Positions 1-6,315 of a stretch of DNA of 24,216 nt are shown here, in pieces. The DNA lies in the IMG/VR virus record IMGVR_UViG_3300029893_000031, positions 14,892 through 39,107 of that record. The stretch is one strand, 5' to 3'. The translations under genes were made by a program, and so were the position numbers. Under the pieces are notes generated by a model that saw only the letters and a program-made list of their open reading frames with translations, had not been told where the DNA came from and did no database searches. Positions within the stretch are counted from its first letter, which is position 1. Each line of letters opens with the position of its first letter. Source of the stretch: a virus.

Positions 1-46
1 GCCTGTCTTCTATCCCTCTACCTCCAATAACTGACTTTTTTTGCCA

Positions 47-89
47 ATAAAAAAGCCACTTCCAGAGGCTATGCCTCCAAAAGTGGCTT
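47..89 (-). terminator. Rho-independent terminator of the leftward operon
   Basis: On the minus strand a perfect 9-bp stem (AAGCCACTT at 81-89 pairing with AAGTGGCTT at 53-61) contains an inner GAGGC/GCCTC hairpin and is followed directly by a run of six T. The orientation fits termination of the leftward packaging transcript. It also lies just downstream of the leftward promoter at 126-154, so a transcript from that promoter would be only about 75 nt unless antiterminated. Confidence 0.85.
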
Positions 90-125
90 GATTTTCTCAA
101 CACCGATTTATGTTACTCTATGAAA

Positions 126-154
126 TCTATACCATAAAATTTTTCATTTGTCAA
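126..154 (-). promoter_or_regulatory. Sigma70-like leftward promoter
   Basis: Minus strand: -35 TTGACA (154-149), 17-nt spacer, -10 TATAGA (131-126), predicted start near 119. It lies after the last packaging gene and only about 30 nt before the terminator stem at 47-89. It therefore makes either a small RNA or, after antitermination, the mRNA of genes beyond the left edge. Confidence 0.6.
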
Positions 155-184
155 GAGTTTTTCTATATGTCATATAGATTTTGT

Positions 185-349
185 CTATATATCCCTTTTC
201 AAATCATCCTTCAAAAACTTATCATACTTACCGACAAATACAACCTTGCCAGCTTCCACCTTCAAAGTAACATCGCAATACTTATCTGTCCTTAATACAT
301 GCTTCAGAAGCCATTTAAACAGTATTAAATGTTCTTCTTCTGCTTTCAA
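185..349 (-). CDS. Small phage protein of unknown function (TTG start)
   Basis: This is a 54-residue frame opening with TTG at 349. A perfect AAGGAGGA ribosome-binding site lies 3-4 nt upstream, within a few bases of the stop codon of the gene before it. The protein is charged, with an N-terminal amphipathic helix (residues 2-19, ending in a basic LKHVLR stretch) and a C-terminal stretch that looks like beta strands (VTLKVEAGKVVFVGKY). It is the last gene of the leftward packaging operon before the terminator. No family is recognised. The strong RBS and tight spacing are the evidence that it is real. Confidence 0.6.
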   Translation of the reverse strand: MKAEEEHLILFKWLLKHVLRTDKYCDVTLKVEAGKVVFVGKYDKFLKDDLKRDI

Positions 350-359
350 CTATCCTCCT

Positions 360-713
360 TCATATATCAGAACACTTATCGCAATAATAATGTTCTACTT
401 CATTTGTTATACGCCAAGTCTCTGGCTCACTCCACTTAATAACATCCCTCTCTATCTGACAGCGAGTAATACCACCACATTCATGAAGAAATACAAGTAT
501 AAATCTCCCAACACGAAATTCATCCCAGTTAATAGCCTTCTGAATGTCAGATGGCAATTTTTCCCACCTGTCATAAACTTTAGCCTCTTTTTTTGAAGCT
601 AATACTCCCTTACAATTCTTATTAAACCAAATAACATCTTTCCACTTATTTATAAACCAGCGAGGCCATTTAATATCGTAACTATCTGTTACAAATGTTG
701 ACCTAAATCCCAT
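360..713 (-). CDS. Hypothetical phage protein, tryptophan-rich
   Basis: The 117-residue protein is rich in aromatic residues, with repeated W/F-K motifs in the first 30 residues (WPRWFINKWKDVIWF). The C-terminal half resembles a helical domain with scattered Cys/His (H77, C79, C84, H108, C111, C114) that could bind a metal through the terminal YCDKC. Its ATG overlaps the end of the upstream gene by 11 nt, so translation is probably coupled. It sits in the packaging operon downstream of the large terminase. I do not recognise a family. Confidence 0.65.
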   Translation of the reverse strand: MGFRSTFVTDSYDIKWPRWFINKWKDVIWFNKNCKGVLASKKEAKVYDRWEKLPSDIQKAINWDEFRVGRFILVFLHECGGITRCQIERDVIKWSEPETWRITNEVEHYYCDKCSDI

Positions 714-978
714 CTGGTAACTCCTTCAACATTATGTCTCTATAAAATTTTGTTCTCTTCCGTTGAGCGTTCCTAACATCTTCTCTGTCAAGAATACAAT
801 CCCCAAATTTTCCTTCTGTCCTTTTAATTTTTTCTATGCGAGCATCTTCCCATACAGTGAACTCAGTATATCCGTTTTTTAGCTTCTCACACAAGCTCTC
901 TGCCATCTTCCTCTTTGCCTCGTCCTCTGATTCAGCTTCAACAGTAATATATATTCCCAACACTCCTGCGTATTTCAT
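703..978 (-). CDS. Small hypothetical protein with mixed alpha/beta fold
   Basis: The start is placed at 978, where AGGAGGAG lies 5 nt upstream of ATG. The longer frame from 1023 has no comparable site. The 91-residue product begins MKYAGVLGIYITVEAESEDEAKRKM, a beta strand followed by a helix of the kind seen in small phage proteins described only as ASCH-like or PepSY-like. That resemblance is too weak for a call. The rest is highly charged (EKIKRTEGKF, KRTKF). The ribosome-binding site lies inside the end of the upstream gene, consistent with coupled translation. Confidence 0.65.
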   Translation of the reverse strand: MKYAGVLGIYITVEAESEDEAKRKMAESLCEKLKNGYTEFTVWEDARIEKIKRTEGKFGDCILDREDVRNAQRKRTKFYRDIMLKELPDGI

Positions 979-979
979 A

Positions 980-1228
980 TTACTCCTCCTCAATCCCATG
1001 TAATAATACTGCTTCAAAAGCATCCTCTCGTTTCCATTGGCGATTTAATAGAATGCCCTTATAGAATGCGAAGTAATAACCTCCAACTTTATAAATAACA
1101 TAGTCAGGTTCTTCTCTTAATGTATATACATATACATCCTTAGCAATCGTTTTCTCAAATAAGCTCCTACAAGATTTCTTAATCCCTTTTGAATTAAAAA
1201 ATAGTTTGTATATGTCTTGGCGTTTCAT
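980..1228 (-). CDS. Small hypothetical phage protein
   Basis: The 82-residue basic protein has an N-terminal helical part (residues 1-30) and a central beta-rich segment (YVYTLREEPDYVIYKVGGYYFAFYKG). Its ATG overlaps the terminase stop codon as ATGA, so it is translated from the terminase message. Nothing in it points to a specific function. Position alone suggests a packaging or head-related accessory role. Confidence 0.65.
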   Translation of the reverse strand: MKRQDIYKLFFNSKGIKKSCRSLFEKTIAKDVYVYTLREEPDYVIYKVGGYYFAFYKGILLNRQWKREDAFEAVLLHGIEEE

Positions 1229-2841
1229 ACAACCCCCGCAGTGTTAAAATTCAGCTTCTTGTAGAACTCCTTATGACTTATAAATCTAAAATCGCTAATA
1301 ATATCATACAGATATGACAACGCATCAAGACAATCGTCATGCCAGTATGGGAATGAATCAAGCTCCTGCATTAGTCTATCTCTGTATGTCTTTGCTATTG
1401 ATTTTGAAATATGTATCTTACTGTTAAACAGAGGCCAAGCAAGAGCAGATTCTATCCTTTTCTGCTTTGACCTTCCAGCTGGTTTTAATGACACAAGAGT
1501 TCCATCGTCAATGCTTATCCTTCTGCCCATCTTTTCAAGTGCATTTGCAACATGCACCTCAACACTACTTAGCCCTACCTTTTCAACTCCAATCCTCTCA
1601 ATTACACCGGAGCTACAATACATCCTTGCTATTGCCTCTATTGCTTCCGTCTCTCTCATAGGACTTATAATCGCATTGGTTATATAAATACTCGATGCTC
1701 CTATGTCATCGGTATTGGGACTTACACCTACTACAATAATAGCCCACGCATCACCTTTTCCATCCTTATCATCACCAGCAGGGTCTATGAGCATGAATTT
1801 ATATATATCCAATGGTATCATCTCAGGGTCTATTTCTTGTAAGAATTTGCTTTCAAGCCTCCTCATACCTTCAGGTGTTGGGTCTAAAAGCTGTTGACAT
1901 GCGAATGTCGAATATAACTTTAACATCTCAAGTCTCTCCTCTGGCAATAATACAGGCTTGCCATTGAAAGTTCCATCCACTGTCGCTGGCTTCTTTCTTA
2001 CATAGTAGGCATTTGTTCCGTCAGGCTTCTTAAGACCCATAATATATACAAGCGGGTCTGCATGATGGTAAAAAGTGCCTACTACCCTATGACACCCCCC
2101 TTCCATAACCCCAAGATTCTGTGAACTGTCAAACTTCCTCTTGACCTTATCCAAAATATCAACGCTCTCTGCAATATCCTCTGTTACAATATCATCATAA
2201 ATGCGTCTGTCAAAGTGCTTACCGGTAGGCATACCCTCAACTAAACCCCATGCCTCAACAGTGCTTTCCTTCCTTGCAGACTTCCTTTTTACAATTAACC
2301 CATCATCCTCACTCCACTTCGGAGCTTCCTTCTCAGGATTCCTATAAAGCACATCCGAAAACAGCACCTTCAATAACTCGCTCTTTTCAAATACCTGCTT
2401 TATAATCCTTAAAAAACTCTTTGCAACATGCCTCGCATAGCTGAATATACAATTAGACTTCTCTGGATACTTCAAAATATATTGAATAGTCTCAGATATT
2501 GTTATAAGCGTGCTTTTAAAATGCTCTCTTGCTACAAGGTCTAAAGTGTAATCTATCGACCCTTTCTGTATCTCACTGGCATAATTTACCACAAAAGGAG
2601 TATTGGCAAGTTCTAATACATCCTCGGGTAACTCAAGACAGAAATATAAAATAAACCATATGTCCTTCTGTATAACATCCCTCAATACTCCAATATCTGC
2701 CTTCTTGCTGTTTACATCATTAAGCAATGCCTCATAGTTATAGGCATACATAGCCTTGTAATTACCAGATAGCCATTCCTGTCTTGTTAAAGCTATGTCA
2801 GGATTCCTTACAAAGTCCCTTATTATTATTTCGTTTGCCAT
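1225..2841 (-). CDS. terL: Phage terminase large subunit (ATPase-nuclease)
   Basis: This is the motor of DNA packaging: it translocates genomic DNA into the procapsid with ATP and cuts it at headful or cos ends. The 538-residue length is normal for the family. The N-terminal ATPase shows a deviant Walker A (AREHFKST, residues 104-111) and Walker B (RRIYDDIVTED, 212-222). The C-terminal RNase H-like nuclease shows D353 in LIDPAGDD, E420 in GVEKVG and the HDDCLDALS motif (501-509). Clear ribosome-binding sequence is lacking, but the start lies inside the preceding HTH gene (16-nt overlap), so re-initiation is likely. A 25-bp stretch coding residues 11-19 recurs at 3115-3139. Confidence 0.95.
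   Translation of the reverse strand: MANEIIIRDFVRNPDIALTRQEWLSGNYKAMYAYNYEALLNDVNSKKADIGVLRDVIQKDIWFILYFCLELPEDVLELANTPFVVNYASEIQKGSIDYTLDLVAREHFKSTLITISETIQYILKYPEKSNCIFSYARHVAKSFLRIIKQVFEKSELLKVLFSDVLYRNPEKEAPKWSEDDGLIVKRKSARKESTVEAWGLVEGMPTGKHFDRRIYDDIVTEDIAESVDILDKVKRKFDSSQNLGVMEGGCHRVVGTFYHHADPLVYIMGLKKPDGTNAYYVRKKPATVDGTFNGKPVLLPEERLEMLKLYSTFACQQLLDPTPEGMRRLESKFLQEIDPEMIPLDIYKFMLIDPAGDDKDGKGDAWAIIVVGVSPNTDDIGASSIYITNAIISPMRETEAIEAIARMYCSSGVIERIGVEKVGLSSVEVHVANALEKMGRRISIDDGTLVSLKPAGRSKQKRIESALAWPLFNSKIHISKSIAKTYRDRLMQELDSFPYWHDDCLDALSYLYDIISDFRFISHKEFYKKLNFNTAGVV
2785..2809. repeat. 25-bp direct repeat, copy 1 (inside terL)
   Basis: These 25 bases occur identically at 3115-3139, 330 bp away. 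Copy 1 encodes part of the terminase N-terminus. Copy 2 spans the stop codon of the gene at 3128-3382. The pair brackets the HTH gene at 2826-3074, as expected for a segmental duplication or a recombinational insertion of that gene. Confidence 0.8.
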
Positions 2842-3074
2842 GTTCTATACTTATGAATATAATCAGACACGCTGATTAAATCAGACATATTCAATTTGCC
2901 CTTGTAAATATCTTTTCTAATCGTCCCTACAGACCTGCCAGTAATATTTGCTACCTCTAAAATGGTATAAAAATACTTTCTATACCCCTTGCCTTTCTCC
3001 CATCTATTGCCCTTGAGATTAGTGGTAAACCAATCTATCGCTCCAAGCATTACCCTTTTGTTTAAGTCAGTCAT
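2826..3074 (-). CDS. Helix-turn-helix protein before the terminase
   Basis: The start is placed at 3074 (GGGAG 5 nt upstream of ATG); an in-frame ATG also exists at 3086. The product is about 82 residues. Its C-terminal half is a MerR/excisionase-like HTH (TILEVANITGRSVGTIRKDI, followed by a KLNMSDLISVSDYI segment). It overlaps the start of terL by 16 nt. The position directly ahead of terL is classical for a small terminase subunit that recognises pac or cos DNA. The longer gene at 3529-4158 is a rival for that role, so the function is left open. Confidence 0.7.
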   Translation of the reverse strand: MTDLNKRVMLGAIDWFTTNLKGNRWEKGKGYRKYFYTILEVANITGRSVGTIRKDIYKGKLNMSDLISVSDYIHKYRTWQTK

Positions 3075-3114
3075 CCTATCTCCCATCTATTAAACATACA
3101 AAGCCTTTTATAAC

Positions 3115-3139
3115 TGTTAAAGCTATGTCAGGATTCCTT
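3115..3139. repeat. 25-bp direct repeat, copy 2
   Basis: This is identical to 2785-2809. It overlaps the 3' end of the gene at 3128-3382. Just beside it, a 13-mer (CCTTTTATAACTG at 3104-3116) recurs at 3416-3428, so two nested repeat pairs mark the borders of the two small genes inserted between terL and the large DNA-binding gene. Confidence 0.8.
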
Positions 3140-3382
3140 TTTTTCCTCATCTATCCTCAGTATCAAACTCCTGTCATTTCCATCAGTCTCATAAGGAACT
3201 ATTGAAGGAATATAACAATTTTGCCGTATCCATCCACCCCTACAATCATAAAAAGAACCAGAAAATATTTGTGCTTTAAGTGGTTTTTCCTCGAAGGTTG
3301 AAAGTATATTCTTTTCAAAATCTGTTTCAGGTGTTATTACCAATTGCACAGTCCCATCTTCAATATAAATCGCTGTCTTCAT
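3128..3382 (-). CDS. Small hypothetical phage protein
   Basis: The start is set at 3382, where GAGGAGG precedes ATG by 5 nt. The 84-residue protein is mostly predicted beta strand (KTAIYIEDGTVQLVITPE at the N-terminus) with two Cys in the middle (YDCRGGW, QNCYIP) and an acidic tail. This opening is common in small uncharacterised phage proteins. It lies between the two DNA-binding candidates of the packaging module. The last codons fall in the 25-bp repeat shared with terL, so its 3' end may have been acquired by recombination. Confidence 0.65.
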   Translation of the reverse strand: MKTAIYIEDGTVQLVITPETDFEKNILSTFEEKPLKAQIFSGSFYDCRGGWIRQNCYIPSIVPYETDGNDRSLILRIDEEKKES

Positions 3383-3528
3383 AAAACCTCCTCTATACTT
3401 TGCCTTTCTAAAAAACCTTTTATAACTGCATCGTGCCAAGAAGGCACTTAACGATATTTCTTGCGATTGCTCTGGAAGCCCCTACCCCCATCCTGCTATG
3501 GCTATGGTTATAGCTACTGCTAAGGAAG

Positions 3529-4158
3529 CTATACATCACTACTCTCTGTATCATCAGCACTATTGTCAGCAGATACCGCATCTGCTTGCATGATATTGAT
3601 ATTATTATCTTTTTCGTCGTTTTGCGGGTCGGGATTGCTTGCATTTGTTTGTAATTGTTCGGAATCATTGGCATATTCTGAAGCTGATTGAGTGCGAATT
3701 GATATGTTGGCAGTGGATTGACCTTTTTCGAGCCTGTTGGCATTGAAAACTTGTTGAAACATATAGGCTAAATTGTTACCAGAGGCTTTTTTAAGTGTCT
3801 CAGGATTAACCATGTTTTTCAAAATCTCTATTTCAGCAGTTGACAGTATTCTTGTTTTATTTTTTTCATATATCCCTAATGTTTGTGGGTCAGCAATAAG
3901 GTTTTTAAAGGGCTGTATAATTTTATGTATGTAAGGAACTGAACAATTAAATGACTTGGCTATGTCTGTTAGAGATACATTTTTTAAGAAATAAAGCTCA
4001 AAGGCTTTAAATTTATCAACCTTTGGGTCATTAGGCATATTTTTTTTAACAACATATTTAACGATAGCTTTGTTTTTTCTTTCTTTTTTAGGAGTAACAG
4101 CAATGGAAGGCTTCTTATGACAGCTATCTATGAGAGTATCTTCTTTTCTCGCTCTCAT
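3529..4158 (-). CDS. DNA-binding protein, possible terminase small subunit
   Basis: Residues about 40-80 form a homeodomain-like HTH (KAFELYFLKNVSLTDIAKSF, NCSVPYIHKII) of the kind used by phage small terminase subunits. A basic N-terminus precedes it, and the C-terminal about 60 residues are acidic, low-complexity and N/D/S-rich. A frame from ATG at 4170 exists, but that codon lies within the -10 box of the promoter at 4166-4194. The internal ATG at 4158 coincides with the predicted transcription start, so I prefer it: 209 residues on a leaderless mRNA. It heads the leftward packaging operon, 0.7 kb before terL. Confidence 0.75.
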   Translation of the reverse strand: MRARKEDTLIDSCHKKPSIAVTPKKERKNKAIVKYVVKKNMPNDPKVDKFKAFELYFLKNVSLTDIAKSFNCSVPYIHKIIQPFKNLIADPQTLGIYEKNKTRILSTAEIEILKNMVNPETLKKASGNNLAYMFQQVFNANRLEKGQSTANISIRTQSASEYANDSEQLQTNASNPDPQNDEKDNNINIMQADAVSADNSADDTESSDV

Positions 4159-4165
4159 GACTGCA

Positions 4166-4194
4166 ATCATACACTAACTGACAATTTTTGTCAA
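4166..4194 (-). promoter_or_regulatory. Leftward promoter of the packaging operon
   Basis: Minus strand: -35 TTGACA (4194-4189), 17-nt spacer, -10 TATGAT (4171-4166). The first ATG that can be transcribed is at 4158, giving a leaderless message. The -35 box is embedded in the palindrome TGACAATTTTTGTCA at 4179-4193, so a dimeric regulator bound there would block it. Confidence 0.7.
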
Positions 4195-4337
4195 TAGGTA
4201 AAAAAAACTGTCATTTTCAGGTGTGCAAATGTTGAACAGCAGAAAGCACTATGTTTTCAATGATTTATCGCTTTCTGTGCATTTTTTGAACAGTAAGTGT
4301 GCAAAGATTGAACAGTTGTAACTGACGATTATTGTCA
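4179..4337. promoter_or_regulatory. Paired operators and iteron-like repeats
   Basis: Two related 15-bp palindromes, TGACAATTTTTGTCA (4179-4193) and TGACGATTATTGTCA (4323-4337), lie in the leftward and rightward promoters. Between them are three copies of a 19-bp element: GTGTGCAAATGTTGAACAG (4221-4239), a diverged copy (4275-4293) and GTGTGCAAAGATTGAACAG (4297-4315). An inverted repeat CAGAAAGC/GCTTTCTG also lies in this stretch. The arrangement suits regulator binding at divergent promoters, or an iteron origin. Confidence 0.6.
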
Positions 4338-4343
4338 TATACA
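4316..4343 (+). promoter_or_regulatory. Rightward promoter with operator in its spacer
   Basis: TTGTAA (4316-4321), 16-nt spacer, TATACA (4338-4343). The palindrome at 4323-4337 fills the spacer. The predicted transcript starts near 4350 and has about 190 nt of leader before the ribbon-helix-helix gene. The leader can form strong stems: GGGCTTG/CAAGCCC (4417-4438), CCGTC/GACGG (4447-4459) and an enclosing CCCCTC/GAGGGG. This accounts for the otherwise gene-free stretch 4171-4538. Confidence 0.5.
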
Positions 4344-4538
4344 AGATATTGTGGTTTTGGCATGACCGGAAGCACTGTATTTTGTGATTGATTTTTTGGG
4401 AAGCTGGCATATTGCAGGGCTTGTCCCGAAGCAAGCCCCTCGTAAACCGTCCTTGACGGTGAGGGGATAGCAAGGGGGCAAGTTGGAGGTAATAAAATTG
4501 GAAGAACTTAAAAATGCTTGAGGGAGGAGGGCTAAAGA

Positions 4539-4706
4539 ATGAAGAAATTGCAAAATAGAGAAAAACCGGCAACAATAACCCTGCGCCTGCCTCTGTCATT
4601 GCACAACGCATTAAAGAAGCAGGCAGCAAAGGAGGGTATGACACTAAATCAATATAGCTTATATCTCCTATCTCGGAGTATAAGTCAGATTTGGAAGGAG
4701 GAATAG
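4539..4706 (+). CDS. Ribbon-helix-helix (HicB/Arc-like) DNA-binding protein
   Basis: This 55-residue protein has a classic RHH layout: a beta strand (PATITLRLPLSLHNAL) followed by KKQAAKEGMTLNQYSLYLLSR, the two-helix pattern of HicB C-terminal and Arc/MetJ-type repressors. A consensus AGGGAGGAGG lies 8 nt before the ATG. The stop is followed directly by the ATG of the next gene, whose ribosome-binding site lies inside this gene. RHH proteins bind as dimers to short palindromes, so this is a good candidate to bind the two related 15-bp palindromes just upstream and to regulate itself and the packaging operon. It could instead be an orphan antitoxin; no HicA-like partner is visible. Confidence 0.8.
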   Translation: MKKLQNREKPATITLRLPLSLHNALKKQAAKEGMTLNQYSLYLLSRSISQIWKEE

Positions 4707-4922
4707 ATGGCTTATCACTACAAATTGGTTAGGATGCGAGCATCATCGGAAAAGTATGGTAAATGTGAAGTGTGTAATGAGTTTTCGTCAGATGTTTATC
4801 TCCAGGTGGAAACGAAGGATTATGTAAATAGGCTGAATGGAATAAGACAAACAGCACATAATTGCATAGACCTTTTTGGTCATTTGGAATGCTTAAAAAA
4901 TAGTCAAAGAAAGGAGGAGTAA
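4707..4922 (+). CDS. Small zinc-knuckle protein
   Basis: The 71-residue product starts at the base after the upstream stop, with GGAAGGAGG in the preceding gene as ribosome-binding site. A CEVC pair (residues 20-23) and an HNC...HLEC cluster near residues 51-62 give enough ligands for one zinc ion. Such CxxC/HxxC mini-proteins are frequent in phages and usually of unknown function. It is the last intact rightward gene here. A short frame (4924-4974, 16 residues) with a good ribosome-binding site follows and runs into the convergent nuclease gene, which suggests a cut-off gene. Confidence 0.7.
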   Translation: MAYHYKLVRMRASSEKYGKCEVCNEFSSDVYLQVETKDYVNRLNGIRQTAHNCIDLFGHLECLKNSQRKEE

Positions 4923-4952
4923 GATGAAAAGAATGACAACAAAAATAATGCC

Positions 4953-5420
4953 TTACACCCTCTCCATACAGTAATAACCCATCAAGATAGCATCTGCCTC
5001 GTCATGGGTAATAGATTTACCGGCGAGGCGTGATGCTATATTTGTGTCCAATGCCTTCGGTCTCCCTGCCTTCCACGCTGTGGCCTCTACTTCCTCGGTT
5101 ACAATACCCCAGTCTGACAACACCAAAAGCAACGCTCCAACAGCCATGCTCAGCTTGTGAAGGGCAGCTTGGTTGAGAGACTTGCCAGAATATTTGGAAG
5201 TCTTTGAAAAGTAAGAAAAACCCTTCCCTACTGTTTCAACATAAGCCCTGTCAATGCTCTTTCCTGTCAGCACTTTCACAAGCTCTTGTTTTAGAGTTAA
5301 TAGCTTCTCGGAAGTGCTATTGCCTTTGGTTTTCAACACTCCCGATTCGAGCAGTTTCCTGCCTTGCCATATTGCATAGCCTGTTTTGTTGATGCTGCTA
5401 TCGAGAGCTATTATTGTCAT
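4953..5420 (-). CDS. RuvC-fold nuclease (Holliday-junction resolvase type)
   Basis: The 155-residue protein has the RuvC/RNase H nuclease signature: D7 in IIALDSS on the first strand, E62 in RAYVET, and D140/D143 in the terminal HDEADAILMGYY. This is the usual length of stand-alone phage RuvC-like resolvases, which cut four-way junctions during recombination or before packaging. Its ATG overlaps the stop of the Tas-like gene (ATGA), so the two are translationally coupled. That makes it either the phage resolvase or the separate nuclease partner of the TIGR-Tas-like locus upstream. In TasR proteins a RuvC domain is fused to the Nop-like domain; here the two are separate genes. Confidence 0.88.
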   Translation of the reverse strand: MTIIALDSSINKTGYAIWQGRKLLESGVLKTKGNSTSEKLLTLKQELVKVLTGKSIDRAYVETVGKGFSYFSKTSKYSGKSLNQAALHKLSMAVGALLLVLSDWGIVTEEVEATAWKAGRPKALDTNIASRLAGKSITHDEADAILMGYYCMERV

Positions 5421-6154
5421 TCGTCTATCGTTTTAACTGTTTGTTTCGCTTCTTTCAGTTGTTCTTTTAGCTCTGCCCATGATAAATACCCACCATGTCC
5501 AAGTTTTTCAATAACATAAGGGGGTCTCGTATCGAACCCTTCCACCTTGCGCCATGCCTCCCATAAATGTGAAAGAAACACCTTAACCATTCTGCGCATG
5601 GCACGATTGTGAATATGTCCTTTTTTGAGTTCTGGATTTAGCCTTGCCTGCTTTTCCTTTTCTTTGTAATAAATATCCTTATAAACATCATCACCCTGCT
5701 TGATGAATTGCTGTGCTATTTTCCACGCAAGAGTTTTGCCCTTCGTGTTAAAAAGAAAATGATACCCTTCCTTCCGCTTGGGCGATTTACCATGCACACG
5801 TTCAATTATTGTGAGCTTGCCACCGCAAACTTCTTTTTGCTGACCATTATTATTATTATTATTATCATTCTGCTTAATCGGTTTCAGGATAGGACAGGAT
5901 ACCCTTTTGTCAGATGCCATGATAATTTTATGACCATGCTCACAATGTGCAATAACATATTCTGCTGTCAGACCAAAGTAAGCCCATAAGCTCGACACTG
6001 TCGGAAATTTCCCAATATCCTGAATTTCTGCAATAAGGGTAGATGCAATAACCTTTCCTATCCCATTGATATGTTTGAAAAATTCATCCCATAAGTTAGT
6101 ATAGTCAACTAACTCCTCACACACCCCTTTTGCTCTTTTCTCTACAAGCTGCAT
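5417..6154 (-). CDS. Tas-like protein (IS110 Transposase_20 / Nop-like domain)
   Basis: The open part of the frame gives 245 residues. Residues 29-61 (HINGIGKVIASTLIAEIQDI, GKFPTVSSLWAYFGL) are the helix-hairpin-helix core of the IS110/IS116 C-terminal Transposase_20 domain. A likely zinc-binding insert follows (HCEHGH...SCP...VCGGK). The final part (GKTLAWKIAQQF, HIHNRAMRRMVKVFLSHLW) is typical of phage homologues. The N-terminal DEDD catalytic domain of a true IS110 transposase is absent, and there are no IS ends. With the 9+9-nt repeat-spacer array just upstream, the best reading is a Tas protein of a TIGR-Tas system, which binds 36-nt tigRNAs. An (ATT)n tract encodes seven Asn in nine residues. 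The frame really extends to ATG at 6301 but is broken by TAA (next entry). Confidence 0.8.
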   Translation of the reverse strand: MQLVEKRAKGVCEELVDYTNLWDEFFKHINGIGKVIASTLIAEIQDIGKFPTVSSLWAYFGLTAEYVIAHCEHGHKIIMASDKRVSCPILKPIKQNDNNNNNNGQQKEVCGGKLTIIERVHGKSPKRKEGYHFLFNTKGKTLAWKIAQQFIKQGDDVYKDIYYKEKEKQARLNPELKKGHIHNRAMRRMVKVFLSHLWEAWRKVEGFDTRPPYVIEKLGHGGYLSWAELKEQLKEAKQTVKTIDE

Positions 6155-6301
6155 TGCATCATAAAGTGATTTTGTTCTTTCGCTTAATAGTCCAGCTTTT
6201 TCTTTTGCTGCTACGATGTTGCCGAGTGCTATTCTCTGTTCTTGAATAGCATATAAAAGCCTGTTCGCAAATTTAATATCCTCTGCTTAAATCTTGTCCA
6301 T
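6155..6301 (-). pseudogene. 5' part of the Tas-like gene with in-frame TAA
   Basis: AAAGGAGGT stands 5-6 nt before ATG at 6301. The frame reads MDKI, then TAA (6289-6287), then 44 sense codons (AEDIKFANRLLYAIQEQRI..., GNIVAAKEKAGLLSERTK...) joining in frame to the open part starting at 6154. The segment after the stop keeps a coherent amphipathic helix and contains no other ATG, GTG or TTG. Without the stop the protein would be 294 residues. A point nonsense mutation is the simplest explanation; readthrough, re-initiation at 6154 or a sequencing error are alternatives. Confidence 0.7.
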
Positions 6302-6315
6302 TTTTTACCTCCTTT

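Noticed and set aside
3420-3743. Open frame of 107 codons on the minus strand
   Set aside because: It overlaps the HTH protein gene in another frame, has no ribosome-binding site, and its composition looks like a shadow.
4924-4974. 16-codon frame after the zinc-knuckle gene
   Set aside because: The ribosome-binding site is good but the frame runs into the convergent RuvC gene. It is probably the remnant of a truncated gene, not a functional peptide.
5417-6301. Ordinary IS110 insertion sequence
   Set aside because: The N-terminal DEDD domain, IS ends and flanking core repeats are all missing, and the gene is embedded in a phage operon with overlapping neighbours.
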